Shown one piece after another: positions 21,386 to 30,511 of a stretch of DNA of 34,479 nucleotides. The translations under genes and the position numbers were made by a program. Source of the stretch: a virus; IMG/VR virus record IMGVR_UViG_3300050014_000410, positions 1 to 34,479 of that record; one strand, 5' to 3'. Every line of letters starts with the position of its first letter. The first letter of the stretch is position 1. The notes beneath the pieces are model-generated. The model made no database searches, had not been told where the DNA came from, and saw only the letters and a program-made list of their open reading frames with translations.

Positions 21386-23266
21386 ATGGATACCCAAGGC
21401 ATCAACACGGTGGTGACGGTCGACGTCAGCCAGGCCGTCGAGGGATTCGGCCAGGCCGGCGAGGCCGCCTCCACATACTCCGAGGATGTGCAAACTGCCT
21501 CAGAAGAGGTGAGCACATCCAATGACACCATGGTCGAGTCAACTGGCGGAGTGGTGCAATCGCATGACGACCTCACGACGGCAAGCGACGGATCGACCGC
21601 CTCGCTGAAGGGAGGCGTCCTCGGCGCATCCGAGGCGGCGGCAGGCGCTGTCGGCCTGGCGTTCTCGATGGACGAGCTGAACAAGTCGCAGTTGCAAGTT
21701 GACAAGGCGCAGAAGGCGGTTGTCACCACGAACATCGCCCTCCAGGCCGCCCAGGACAACTATAACAAGGCGGTCGCGCAGTACGGCCCGAACTCGGACC
21801 AGGCCAAGACCGCCCTGGAAAAACTGACCGCCGCGCAGATGGGCGCGAAGGATGCTTCGGAGAAACTGGACATCGCCCAAGGTAACCAGTCGCAGACAGA
21901 AATGATGATGGCGGTCAGCGTCATTCCCGAACTGATCACCATGATAACCGGAATAGGGGCGGCATGGGAGGTTCTCGGCCCTATCCTGGGGATTGGTTCT
22001 GCCGCCGAGGACGTGGGCGCGGTGTCGACCGATGCGTTGGCGACCTCGTTCTGGGCGCTCAATGCCTCGATGATAATCATAATCATTGTCATAGCGGCGA
22101 TCGCCATCGCGGCATACTTGATAATCACCAATTGGGGCACCGTCTCGGCCTTCTTCGGCGGCCTGTGGAACGCGGTCGTCGGATTCTTCCAATGGGCGTG
22201 GGGGATTATCTCGCCAATATTAACCATCATTGGACAGGCCGCGATAGATGCTTTCGGGATCATCCAGACCGTAATTACCACCGTGCTCGGGATAGTCGGC
22301 GGCCTGATAACATTCTATTTCGACGCTTGGCAATCGGTCATAACGACGGTGATGAACATCATCTCTGGGATCATCAGCGCCGTTTGGGGGACGATACAGA
22401 CCATCTTCCAGGACGCGGTGGATATAATCCTTCTCACCGTTAAGGTCGGAATGGGCCTGATCCAGAACTACATAATTGACCCCATTAATTATGTATGGAG
22501 CGTCATAACATCGGTGTGGGGATTCATCGAGGCGGTATTCCAGGACGCTGTGGACGCCGTCATGCTTACTGTTAATATCGGAATGGGCCTGATCCGCGAT
22601 TATATCATCGGTCCTATCAACGATGTATGGACCGGGATAACGGTCGTGTGGGGATTCATCGAGGCGGTATTCCAGGACGCTGTGGACGCCGTCATGCTTA
22701 CTGTTAATATCGGAATGGGCCTCATACACGATTACATAATCAACCCGATCCAGACAGTTTATAACGTCGTGTCCGGCATCCTGAACTCCCTGCTCAGCGT
22801 ATTCCGGTCAATTTTCGGCAGCATCGAGAGCACGGTGAGCTCGGTCGTCACCGCGGTCATTGGCTTGTTCAAGCCGCTGACGGACGCGGCGGGGCATGTC
22901 GGCGACGCCGTCGGAGCCATCAGCCACGGCGACATCATAGGCGCAGCACAGGACGTAGGACACATCTTCGGCCTCGCCGAGGGCGGCATGGTCAAGGCCA
23001 CGCCGGGCGGCACGATCGTCCGGCTCGGCGAGGGCGGCCAGGACGAGTACGTCATCAACCAGACCCAGATGAACGGGCTGTTCCAGGGAGCGTCGCCGCC
23101 GGCGTCGGTCTCGTCGCCGACCCGTGTCAACAGCTCCTCGAGCTCGAGCAGCAGCTCCACGGTCTCGATCGGGCAGATCATCATCCAGGGCGGCAACGGG
23201 CAATCGATGGCGAAACAATTCACGGACGCGCTAAAGCAGCAGAACATCAGGGTCAGCACAGGGTGA
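21386..23266 (+). CDS. Tape measure protein
   Basis: A 626-residue protein directly after the GT region. The N-terminal 190 residues are helical and polar (QAVEGFGQAGEAASTYSEDV and so on). Residues about 225-300 are very hydrophobic (MIIIIIVIAAIAIAAYLI). Residues about 330-450 hold three 44-residue repeats around FQDAVDAVMLTVNIGMGLI. The C-terminal part is Gly/Ser-rich with a conserved EGGMVKATPGGTIVRLGEGG block and a Ser run, as in many tape measure proteins. By the usual 0.15 nm per residue the tail would be near 90-95 nm. Confidence 0.9.
   Translation: MDTQGINTVVTVDVSQAVEGFGQAGEAASTYSEDVQTASEEVSTSNDTMVESTGGVVQSHDDLTTASDGSTASLKGGVLGASEAAAGAVGLAFSMDELNKSQLQVDKAQKAVVTTNIALQAAQDNYNKAVAQYGPNSDQAKTALEKLTAAQMGAKDASEKLDIAQGNQSQTEMMMAVSVIPELITMITGIGAAWEVLGPILGIGSAAEDVGAVSTDALATSFWALNASMIIIIIVIAAIAIAAYLIITNWGTVSAFFGGLWNAVVGFFQWAWGIISPILTIIGQAAIDAFGIIQTVITTVLGIVGGLITFYFDAWQSVITTVMNIISGIISAVWGTIQTIFQDAVDIILLTVKVGMGLIQNYIIDPINYVWSVITSVWGFIEAVFQDAVDAVMLTVNIGMGLIRDYIIGPINDVWTGITVVWGFIEAVFQDAVDAVMLTVNIGMGLIHDYIINPIQTVYNVVSGILNSLLSVFRSIFGSIESTVSSVVTAVIGLFKPLTDAAGHVGDAVGAISHGDIIGAAQDVGHIFGLAEGGMVKATPGGTIVRLGEGGQDEYVINQTQMNGLFQGASPPASVSSPTRVNSSSSSSSSSTVSIGQIIIQGGNGQSMAKQFTDALKQQNIRVSTG
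22382..22733 (+). repeat. 132-bp tandem repeats in the tape measure gene
   Basis: Bases 22514-22590 and 22646-22722 are identical over 77 bases at a 132-bp (44-codon) period. A diverged third copy begins at 22382. Identity at silent positions shows that the last duplication is recent. Confidence 0.9.
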
Positions 23267-23273
23267 TTCAGAA

Positions 23274-25034
23274 ATGCCAGAAATACTAACAGATGTGAAT
23301 TCGTCGGGAGGAGTTCAGGCAGCGCCGGGACAAGTGGCGCATCCCTGGCACGTGTTGAACAGCGCCGGGGTCGAGCTTTTCTACATCGGCGCGGACGGAT
23401 CATGTTCGGCCGTCGTTCCCGGGCCGGCCGGAACTGCAGGATCTCCGGGAGCGCCCGGCGCGAGCCTCTCCTATCTCGGCGCGTTCTCCTCCGCCCCGGG
23501 CTCGCCGGCGCTGCTCAATTGGTACTACGACACGACCCTAAAGCAGGCGATGGTCTGCACCAACGCGACCGGCCCGGTATGGTCAATAATGGCGAAGGAC
23601 GGAGCGAACGGAACCAGCGGCACCGGCCTAAGCTGGCAGGGCACGCTGGCCGCCGCTCCCACTCCAGCGTTCCTCAATGAGGCCTATTACGATTCGGTCC
23701 TTCTCCAGTCCAGGATCTACAACGGGACTCTCTGGACCGTGATGTGCAAGGACGGGGCGGCAGGAGCTCCTGGTTCGGGCGGATGCCCGTCGGCGGACAC
23801 GACCATCGTCTATCTCTACAGCGGGACATACTACGCCTGCGACGGACGTTCCGGGACGACACTGACAAGCAACGCCTCCGCAACCATCGTCATCCAGTAT
23901 GCCCTATCCGGACTCTCATCCACCGGCGGGACGCTCCATATCGGGATAGGGTTGTTCTCCGGACTGACCAGCATCCTGCAGATACCGACCAATGTTAAGG
24001 TGGTCGGCGCCGGCAACTCCACAATATTGCAGCTGGCCAAATACCAGGGATCGAACCAGCATGTGGTCATGTTCACAGATGTTCTGAACTCATCCCTCAC
24101 GGATCTGCAGATCGACGGGAACTTCTACACCACCGGAGACCAGACGAACGACCAGGCCGGCGTCTGCGTGCAGGGCTCGACGAACATCCGCATCGAGCGG
24201 GTCTACGTCCACAATATGCACATGGACGGCGTCTACGTCGGCTGGAACACCGACTGTTCCACGGACGTCTATGTAATCGATGTCCGGAGCTACAGCAACC
24301 ACCGCAACGGATACAGCCAGACCGGTGGCACCAACATCAACTTCGTGCGGTGCAAATCGTCAATGAGCGGGAACTGCGGGTACGACATCGAGGCGAACTC
24401 GACAACGACGACCTTCACGGATGTCACCTGCGATCAGTGCGAGTCGTTCAACGAGACTGGCGGATTCACCGGGACCGGGCAGGGCGGGTGCGGCTTCTAC
24501 ATCGCGTCCGGGTACAACAATGCGCTCTGGGGGAACGTCAAGCTGCTGCACTGCAAGGCGCATGGCAACACGCTCGGAAGCGGCGCGACCGGATTCGACA
24601 TCACCAACACCCCAACGACCGGCGGCAACCTGAACGTCACCGTCGAGGGCGGCGAATCGTATGGCAACTGGTCCGGGATCGAACTGCATGGCAGTCAGAA
24701 GAACGTCTCCATCCGCGGACTCTGGGTCTACAGCAACCTGCACACCGGGATGTACCTGCTCAACGACTCCACAAGCTACGCCAAGGCGAACATCATCGTG
24801 TCCGACTGCATCGTTTATAGCAATGGCGGGAAGGGGATCTACGTCGACGGGATCTCCGGCGGCGCAATCGACGGCGTCCTGGTGAAGGGCTGCATCGCCT
24901 ACAGCAACGGGGACGTCGGGATCTACACCGGGAATTACACCACGCACACCAGCGTGCTCGGCTGTAGGGCCTATTCGAACACGACTGCGGACTACAACTA
25001 CGGAACTGGGGTAACTCAGGCAAACAATTTGTAA
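23274..25034 (+). CDS. Tail spike with collagen-like segment and parallel beta-helix
   Basis: A 586-residue protein. A short G-x-y segment (GPAGTAGSPGAPGAS) lies at 50-64. Two copies of a fibre module follow: SYLGAFSSAPG...VWSIMAKDG (66-110) and SWQGTLAAAPT...LWTVMCKDG (120-161). From about residue 200 to the end a right-handed beta-helix is likely, with rungs such as NSSLTDLQIDGNFY, STNIRIERVYVHNMHMDGVY, NINFVRCKSSMSGNCGYDI and GVLVKGCIAYSNGDVGIYTG. Such spikes bind and sometimes cleave host surface glycans. The catalytic residues cannot be fixed by eye. It follows the tape measure gene by 7 bases. Confidence 0.8.
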   Translation: MPEILTDVNSSGGVQAAPGQVAHPWHVLNSAGVELFYIGADGSCSAVVPGPAGTAGSPGAPGASLSYLGAFSSAPGSPALLNWYYDTTLKQAMVCTNATGPVWSIMAKDGANGTSGTGLSWQGTLAAAPTPAFLNEAYYDSVLLQSRIYNGTLWTVMCKDGAAGAPGSGGCPSADTTIVYLYSGTYYACDGRSGTTLTSNASATIVIQYALSGLSSTGGTLHIGIGLFSGLTSILQIPTNVKVVGAGNSTILQLAKYQGSNQHVVMFTDVLNSSLTDLQIDGNFYTTGDQTNDQAGVCVQGSTNIRIERVYVHNMHMDGVYVGWNTDCSTDVYVIDVRSYSNHRNGYSQTGGTNINFVRCKSSMSGNCGYDIEANSTTTTFTDVTCDQCESFNETGGFTGTGQGGCGFYIASGYNNALWGNVKLLHCKAHGNTLGSGATGFDITNTPTTGGNLNVTVEGGESYGNWSGIELHGSQKNVSIRGLWVYSNLHTGMYLLNDSTSYAKANIIVSDCIVYSNGGKGIYVDGISGGAIDGVLVKGCIAYSNGDVGIYTGNYTTHTSVLGCRAYSNTTADYNYGTGVTQANNL

Positions 25035-25047
25035 GGAGGATCTAACC

Positions 25048-25440
25048 ATGAGCGGAATAACAACCTACGAGGAAAACAGGCTACTGGACATCATGCTGGG
25101 GAACGGGACGCCGGCCACGGTCTACGTCGGATTATGCACCGGCGTGGCCGCGAACGGGACGATCACCGGAGAGCCGTCCGGAAACAATTATGCCAGGATC
25201 GCGCTGACAAACAATGCGACCAATTTCCCGGCCGCGTCCGCGGGGAGCAAAAGCAATGGCACGCAGATCAACTTCAACGTGCCGAGCGGGTCCTGGGGCA
25301 CGTTGACCACGTTCTTCGTGAGTGATTCGTCCAGCGGCAACACCAACACCAAGGAGTATTGCACGATCACGACCATCACGCCTGGTAACGGAGACACGGT
25401 CAAGATCGTCATCGGCGGGACGGCGTTCACTCTGGGCTGA
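25048..25440 (+). CDS. Small phage tail-fibre-type protein
   Basis: A 130-residue protein with a strong GGAGGATC ribosome site. The sequence LGNGTPATVYVGLCTGVAAN, EPSGNNYARIALTNNATNFP, KSNGTQINFNVPSGSWGTLT and the ending GGTAFTLG is characteristic of a small beta-sandwich protein found in many tailed viruses, annotated as tail fibre protein. It probably forms a trimer or adaptor at the tail tip. It is placed between the spike and the hub gene. Confidence 0.75.
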   Translation: MSGITTYEENRLLDIMLGNGTPATVYVGLCTGVAANGTITGEPSGNNYARIALTNNATNFPAASAGSKSNGTQINFNVPSGSWGTLTTFFVSDSSSGNTNTKEYCTITTITPGNGDTVKIVIGGTAFTLG

Positions 25441-25444
25441 TCCG

Positions 25445-28400
25445 ATGGCCTACGTCCTGCAGTCCAGCCCGGTAGTGGTCTCCAAGTCGTTTCCGTACTC
25501 GGAACTCGGGCACCTGCAGGTATACACCATCACCCAGACCTTCAATCTTGATGGCTCCTGGAGCGTGGCGGATAATCGCGGGCGGAAGGTGCCCGTCCCC
25601 ATGCCATCGATCGCCGGAGTCACGGGTATAGCGGCGACCATCTATCAGGACACAGGCGCGCAACTGGTCAAGCAGGTCTATTCCAAGGGCAGTTATTCGC
25701 TCACACTCATCCACGATTTCTCGGCAAGGACCGACGGCGGGGCGAAGATCTCCGTGATCGGCAATCTCCCGTCGGCCACAACCCTGCAGTTCCAGTTCGG
25801 GGCGTCAGTCTCCTTGGCGCAGATCGCCGCCAGGGTCGGTGACGGATACGTTGGAATGGATGGCAACTTCTACGGTCTGGGCTTCGACTGGTCCGACCTG
25901 ACACCGGCGCAGATCGCATCGCTGAAACCGACCTGCGTCAATGGCCTCTTGTCGTTGACGGTCCCGGCTCAGTTCGAGATCGATCCGGCCACGGTCGGGA
26001 CCGGCACAGGTACCGCCTGGGCGATGCCATCGAACCAATGCGTGCCTGTATGGATAGCCGCAACGAACCTGTGGTGGATGATTTACTGCGACGGAACCAA
26101 CGTGGTCTATCAATCGTGCGCCACGCTCACCGGGACCTGGGCGACCAAGGCGACGGTCCTCGCCCTCGCCACCATCAATTATGCTGTCTGTTCTGACGGG
26201 ACGTACATTCACATCGCCTATCAGACCGGGGCGACGATCCATTATATCCAATGCACCCCGACGAGCGGCGGGTCCATAGGTGCCGGGACGGACCGGACCA
26301 TTGTCGCATCGGGAGCTGTCGCTTGCTATCCGACGGTCTGCGTGACCACCGACTCATACGTCGCTATCGGTTATGCGATCACCTCCAATTATCCGAGGGT
26401 CATCAAGAACTCCAACCTGAACAGTAATTCCGCATGGGTCAACGCCAGCGGGTTCCCGGCGACCATCACCTCAACGGCCATGTATGCTCCGGTCGTAGCT
26501 CCCGCGCCGAGCGGAGCGGTCAACGTAGTTTATGCGACCTCATCGGTCATGTATTTCAGGACCGTATCATCGACGGGGACGGTGGGCGGTCAGGAAACGG
26601 CTTCATTATCGACGGTCGCAAACATAGTCGCCGGTGCGAACGCCATCGGCCTGTTCGTGGATTCGAGCGGCAAGACCACCATCGTCTATTGCGACACCAG
26701 CTACAACGTCAAGACACGCAATAGGTCGTCCGGCGGTACATGGGACGGCTCCGAGGTCACTCATCAGACCATGTCGGCAATATGTACCATTGGTATACAG
26801 CAGGACACGGCGACCGGGAACATTTACCTCTTTTGGGACGATATAGCGAACTCCTACGTCCGTTATGATTGGTTCAATGGAACGTCGTGGGCGGGAGCGG
26901 CGACCCTCTCGAACGAATCCAGCGACGGGGGGCTAAATGCGTTCGCCATCGGTGGCCCGCTTACCTCCCAAAACGGACAGGTCGCGGTCTGCTACATGAC
27001 CAAGGCCACATCGCCGTACAACATCAAGGTCGCCGGGCTCGCCCTCACCACGACCTGGGCCATTACGGGCACGGTCGCCATCTCCGCATCGGTCAGCGCG
27101 ACCGTCCTGGACAATGCGAACTGGATAGTTGCCGGCACGGTTGCTATCGCTGCCAGCGTCTCCGCGACCGTTGTCGACACTCACAATTACGTGCTGACAC
27201 CGGTCATCGCCGTCGCGGCGTCCGTTTCCGCGACCGTCCTGGACAATGCTAACTGGATAGTTGCCGGCACGGTTGCTATCGCTGCCAGCGTCTCCGCGAC
27301 GGTCATCGATACCGCCCCCGGTGCGGTGCAGCACCCGACCCTCGACCTGCACGGCGGCATCAAGCTCCTGAACCACCTCGAGGAGGACGCGCTCTTCCTG
27401 ATCACCAATTCTGGACCTGTTCCCGGTACGGTCCATCTCTCGGCCGGGGCTAATATCCACTTCGACAATCTCCCCGGCGCCGGCTTCGATCCGAACGCGA
27501 ACATCATACTGATCATCGACGGGACGTCCGGCGAGCCGTGTACGATCGACAGCGCGTCGGCGACACCGGCGAACGCCTGGACCATGCCGGGGAGTGCGGC
27601 GAGCGTAACGGCGACGTACTGCACGTTCACGAACTGCCAGTACACGCTGCTCCCGACCACCTGGTCCCTCGGGCGTTGCACGTTCAACTGGATCGCCTCG
27701 GTCGCTCCGGTCGCGTCGTTCACCGCCGACCTGACAACGCTGCAGAGCCCCAACCAGACCACGTTCACTGACACGAGCTCAGGAGCGCCGACTGTTTTCT
27801 TGTGGAACTTCGGAGACGGCAGGATCTCAACCGATCAGAACCCGGTCCATCAATGGAACCGGCCGGGCACGTTCTATCCCACATTAAAGGTCACCAACGG
27901 GTCCGGAAGTAGCACCTCTGCGCCGCTTATGGTCACAGTCACAAACCCCCAGGTCAACATGGCCATGACCATCGGCGGAACGGACATCACGCCGCAGTAC
28001 CAGACCAACTCGCTGAGCATAACCGGGGCCATCGGCATGCGCAAGACTGGATCCTTGACACTGCACAACAAGAATACGTTCCGCCCGGCTACCGGCGCCC
28101 CGGTGATCATCACCGACTCGAACACCGCCAATAGGATCTTCGGCGGCCTGATATGGGACTACTCTGAATACAATCAGGAGCTCAACACGGACACGTGGTT
28201 CGACGTGAACATGACGTCGTTCGACGGTCTTGCCGATCGACACCAGGTCAATGAGATCTACAATACGCCGCAGACCGCCGACCTCATCATCAAGGACCTG
28301 GTCGCCAAATACTTGGTCGCGGAGGGCGTGACGACGGTCAACGTCGAGGTCGGCCCGGTGATCGATTCAGCGTTCTGGGCGATGGTGAGCTGCGCGAGCT

Positions 28401-29374
28401 GCTTCGACGATCTGTGCAACGGCAACGGGTTCAGCTGGTACATCGATGACTACAAGGACCTGCACTACTACAACACCGCCTCGCTCACCTGTCCAGTATC
28501 TTTGACGGATACGAGCAACAACTACCGCGCGCTGACGGTCAAGCGGAGCATGGCCGACTACATCAACGCGGAGTGGATCCAGGGCGCGGACGCGGTCAGC
28601 GACCCCCATCCGGAGACCTTCATCGGCAACGGACAGATTACAACGTTCACGCTGTCGAAGGCCTGCGTGGCCGTGCCGACGGTCACGCTCAATGGAGTAT
28701 CGCAGACGGTCGGCATATCCCAGGTGGATGTCGGCAAACAGTGGTACTGGTCTTCGGGCAGTCAGGCCATCACCCAGGACCAGTCGGGGACCCCGATCGG
28801 CGCGAGCGATGTGCTGGTGATCAACTACTCCTTCGCCTATCCCAACCTGGAGTACGCCGACAACCCGGCCGAGATCTCCAATCGGGCCGCCGTCGAGGGC
28901 ACGACAGGACGCTACGAGGCGTTCAAGTCGATCTCGTCGTTGATCAGTCCGACCCAGAACCTGGCCTACGGCGCGGCCGACATAGCCAAGTTCGGGCGGG
29001 TGTCGGAGGTTGTCACCTACGAGAGCGACAACCCTACCATCCAGGCCGGGCAGGTGCAGAGCGCGGAGATCATCAAGAAGGGATTGTCCGGAAGCTACCT
29101 GATCACCTCGGTCACGGTCGCCGAGGTCGACAAGGCGATACTGAGGCGGACGGTGACAGCCCAGGGCGGGCAATTCCTGAGTCAATGGGTGAACTACTTC
29201 AGATCGTTGGCAAGCAAGAGCTCGAAGCCGGTCTCAATCGGCTCCGGAAGTGTCCTGCTCCTGGCAGTGCAGGGCAAGGAGACACTCGTGTTCAGCGACA
29301 GCATCACGGTGGCGCAGGGACCGAACGTGAACGCGCTGGGGACCGGAGTCCTCGGATTCTTTTCGATAGGGTGA
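25445..29374 (+). CDS. Large tail hub/tip protein with 22-residue repeats and PKD domain
   Basis: A 1309-residue protein from the ATG at 25445, 5 bases after the upstream stop; the open frame reaches farther back to 25322 only as a shadow. By region: residues 1-190, beta-rich distal-tail-like part; about 195-535, repeated strands with Trp/Asp turns that suggest a sialidase-like propeller; about 538-625, four tandem 22-residue repeats (NWIVAGTVAIAASVSATV type); 626-755, a beta module; about 756-834, a PKD domain (SSGAPTVFLWNFGDGRISTD); 836-1309, a hub domain with GDTP-like tail features such as GSLTLHNKNTFRPATGAPVI and IIKDLVAKYLVAEGV. It likely links the tube to receptor-binding parts. Confidence 0.75.
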   Translation: MAYVLQSSPVVVSKSFPYSELGHLQVYTITQTFNLDGSWSVADNRGRKVPVPMPSIAGVTGIAATIYQDTGAQLVKQVYSKGSYSLTLIHDFSARTDGGAKISVIGNLPSATTLQFQFGASVSLAQIAARVGDGYVGMDGNFYGLGFDWSDLTPAQIASLKPTCVNGLLSLTVPAQFEIDPATVGTGTGTAWAMPSNQCVPVWIAATNLWWMIYCDGTNVVYQSCATLTGTWATKATVLALATINYAVCSDGTYIHIAYQTGATIHYIQCTPTSGGSIGAGTDRTIVASGAVACYPTVCVTTDSYVAIGYAITSNYPRVIKNSNLNSNSAWVNASGFPATITSTAMYAPVVAPAPSGAVNVVYATSSVMYFRTVSSTGTVGGQETASLSTVANIVAGANAIGLFVDSSGKTTIVYCDTSYNVKTRNRSSGGTWDGSEVTHQTMSAICTIGIQQDTATGNIYLFWDDIANSYVRYDWFNGTSWAGAATLSNESSDGGLNAFAIGGPLTSQNGQVAVCYMTKATSPYNIKVAGLALTTTWAITGTVAISASVSATVLDNANWIVAGTVAIAASVSATVVDTHNYVLTPVIAVAASVSATVLDNANWIVAGTVAIAASVSATVIDTAPGAVQHPTLDLHGGIKLLNHLEEDALFLITNSGPVPGTVHLSAGANIHFDNLPGAGFDPNANIILIIDGTSGEPCTIDSASATPANAWTMPGSAASVTATYCTFTNCQYTLLPTTWSLGRCTFNWIASVAPVASFTADLTTLQSPNQTTFTDTSSGAPTVFLWNFGDGRISTDQNPVHQWNRPGTFYPTLKVTNGSGSSTSAPLMVTVTNPQVNMAMTIGGTDITPQYQTNSLSITGAIGMRKTGSLTLHNKNTFRPATGAPVIITDSNTANRIFGGLIWDYSEYNQELNTDTWFDVNMTSFDGLADRHQVNEIYNTPQTADLIIKDLVAKYLVAEGVTTVNVEVGPVIDSAFWAMVSCASCFDDLCNGNGFSWYIDDYKDLHYYNTASLTCPVSLTDTSNNYRALTVKRSMADYINAEWIQGADAVSDPHPETFIGNGQITTFTLSKACVAVPTVTLNGVSQTVGISQVDVGKQWYWSSGSQAITQDQSGTPIGASDVLVINYSFAYPNLEYADNPAEISNRAAVEGTTGRYEAFKSISSLISPTQNLAYGAADIAKFGRVSEVVTYESDNPTIQAGQVQSAEIIKKGLSGSYLITSVTVAEVDKAILRRTVTAQGGQFLSQWVNYFRSLASKSSKPVSIGSGSVLLLAVQGKETLVFSDSITVAQGPNVNALGTGVLGFFSIG
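27101..27300 (+). repeat. 132-bp near-identical repeat in the tail hub gene
   Basis: Bases 27119-27168 and 27251-27300 are identical over 50 bases and are preceded by 18 further bases with one difference. The period is 132 bp, that is two 22-residue units. The pattern shows recent duplication of a two-unit block. Confidence 0.85.
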
Positions 29375-29378
29375 ATGA

Positions 29379-29837
29379 ATGGACAATCACATCGTACGAC
29401 TGGACAGCTCGACATTGGTGTTCGACTGCAATTGCATCATCGAGGAGCATGAAGCAGCGACGGGCCGATTGATCAGTAGGGAGGCAGTGCACAACAAGAT
29501 CACCGACGTCGGGATCACCGCCATCCTCAATGGACAGTTCCCGCCGGCGTACTTCGGTGTCGGCTCCGGGACCGGCGCCCCGTCCGGAGGAGATCTCGTC
29601 CTGGGGACGGAACGCTTCCGCGCTGTGGTGACCCAGGTGAGCGTGCTCGGGCCGACGATGACGCTGAAGTTCTACCTCGACGTCAACTCGGGCAATGGGA
29701 ACACGCTGACCGAGGCGGGCCTGTTCGGCCAGTCAAGCGGAGGGCCGATGTTCGCCCGGATCACCTACGCGGCCAAGGTCAAGACGTCGGCGAGCACGGT
29801 GACCTACACGTGGTTGGTCAATGGAGCCTCGACCTAA
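29379..29837 (+). CDS. Tail-tip/fibre accessory protein
   Basis: A 152-residue beta-rich protein. ITDVGITAILNGQFPPAYFG, VGSGTGAPSGGDLVLGTERF and NTLTEAGLFGQSSGGPMFAR are typical of a small tail protein family near tail fibres, in which GVGSGTGAP and TEAGLF are conserved. An AGGGTG element lies just before the start. It probably forms part of the tail-tip complex with the neighbours. Confidence 0.65.
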   Translation: MDNHIVRLDSSTLVFDCNCIIEEHEAATGRLISREAVHNKITDVGITAILNGQFPPAYFGVGSGTGAPSGGDLVLGTERFRAVVTQVSVLGPTMTLKFYLDVNSGNGNTLTEAGLFGQSSGGPMFARITYAAKVKTSASTVTYTWLVNGAST

Positions 29838-29849
29838 GGAGATGAAACA

Positions 29850-30482
29850 ATGGCATTCACACCATCGCACACAACGTTCTCTTGGGCAAATGGCGACGTA
29901 CCAGTCGCCGGAACGCATGGAACAAAGGGACAGAACAACCTGGAGCAGCAGTACAATGACATGTACAATGATCTACCGGCATGGCTGACGGCGACCGGTC
30001 TGGTCATCAACTCCAAGACCATCGTGAACCCGGCCGGATACGTCTGCGCTCCGCTCAACGTCGGGGCGTCGGTCTATCCGACCGCCAACCCGATCAACGT
30101 GCCCTATGGAACTACGTACATCGTTCCATTCGACGGGGAGCACTTCGATCCGAACGGCAACTACAACAACTCCGGCACCGGGACGCCGTATAGCTTCAAT
30201 GCCCCGGTCGCCGGGAAGTACCGTGTTTCCGGGCAGGTGACATGCAACGCCGTCGCGGCGACGAGTTTCACGGTGCAGATATTAGTTAACGGGACCGCCG
30301 TCAGATTGTGCGGATCGGCAACCAACCCGAACTATCCTATCTGTCTCCCGTTCACGGCGATACTGCCATTGGCTGCGGGCGACAAGGTCCAGATCGCCTG
30401 TACTTGTGTCAACAATGTATCGCTATCGACCGGGTTCGGATTGACGACCTGGGCGGACTTCGAGCTGGTACAAGCGAATTAG
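29850..30482 (+). CDS. C1q/TNF-like jelly-roll receptor-binding protein
   Basis: A 210-residue protein. An N-terminal 70-residue part with a helix (GTKGQNNLEQQYNDMYNDLP) probably attaches to the tail. From residue 85 the pattern VPYGTTYIVPFDGEHFDPNG, YSFNAPVAGKYRVSGQVTCN, SFTVQILVNGTAVRLCG and ILPLAAGDKVQIACTC matches C1q-like trimeric jelly-rolls used as receptor-binding heads in tailed viruses. It is the last gene of the late operon, a usual place for host-range genes. AAGGAGATGA precedes the ATG. Confidence 0.7.
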   Translation: MAFTPSHTTFSWANGDVPVAGTHGTKGQNNLEQQYNDMYNDLPAWLTATGLVINSKTIVNPAGYVCAPLNVGASVYPTANPINVPYGTTYIVPFDGEHFDPNGNYNNSGTGTPYSFNAPVAGKYRVSGQVTCNAVAATSFTVQILVNGTAVRLCGSATNPNYPICLPFTAILPLAAGDKVQIACTCVNNVSLSTGFGLTTWADFELVQAN

Positions 30483-30511
30483 AAAAGGGAAAGGGGTTTG
30501 GAGCGTCGCCG

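Noticed and set aside
25322-25444. Longer start for the tail hub protein
   Set aside because: The region is a shadow of the preceding fibre gene; the ATG at 25445 follows that gene's stop closely.
22382-27300. Shared 132-bp period in the tape measure and tail hub genes as one common mechanism
   Set aside because: The two repeat units have no sequence similarity; equal period is most likely chance.
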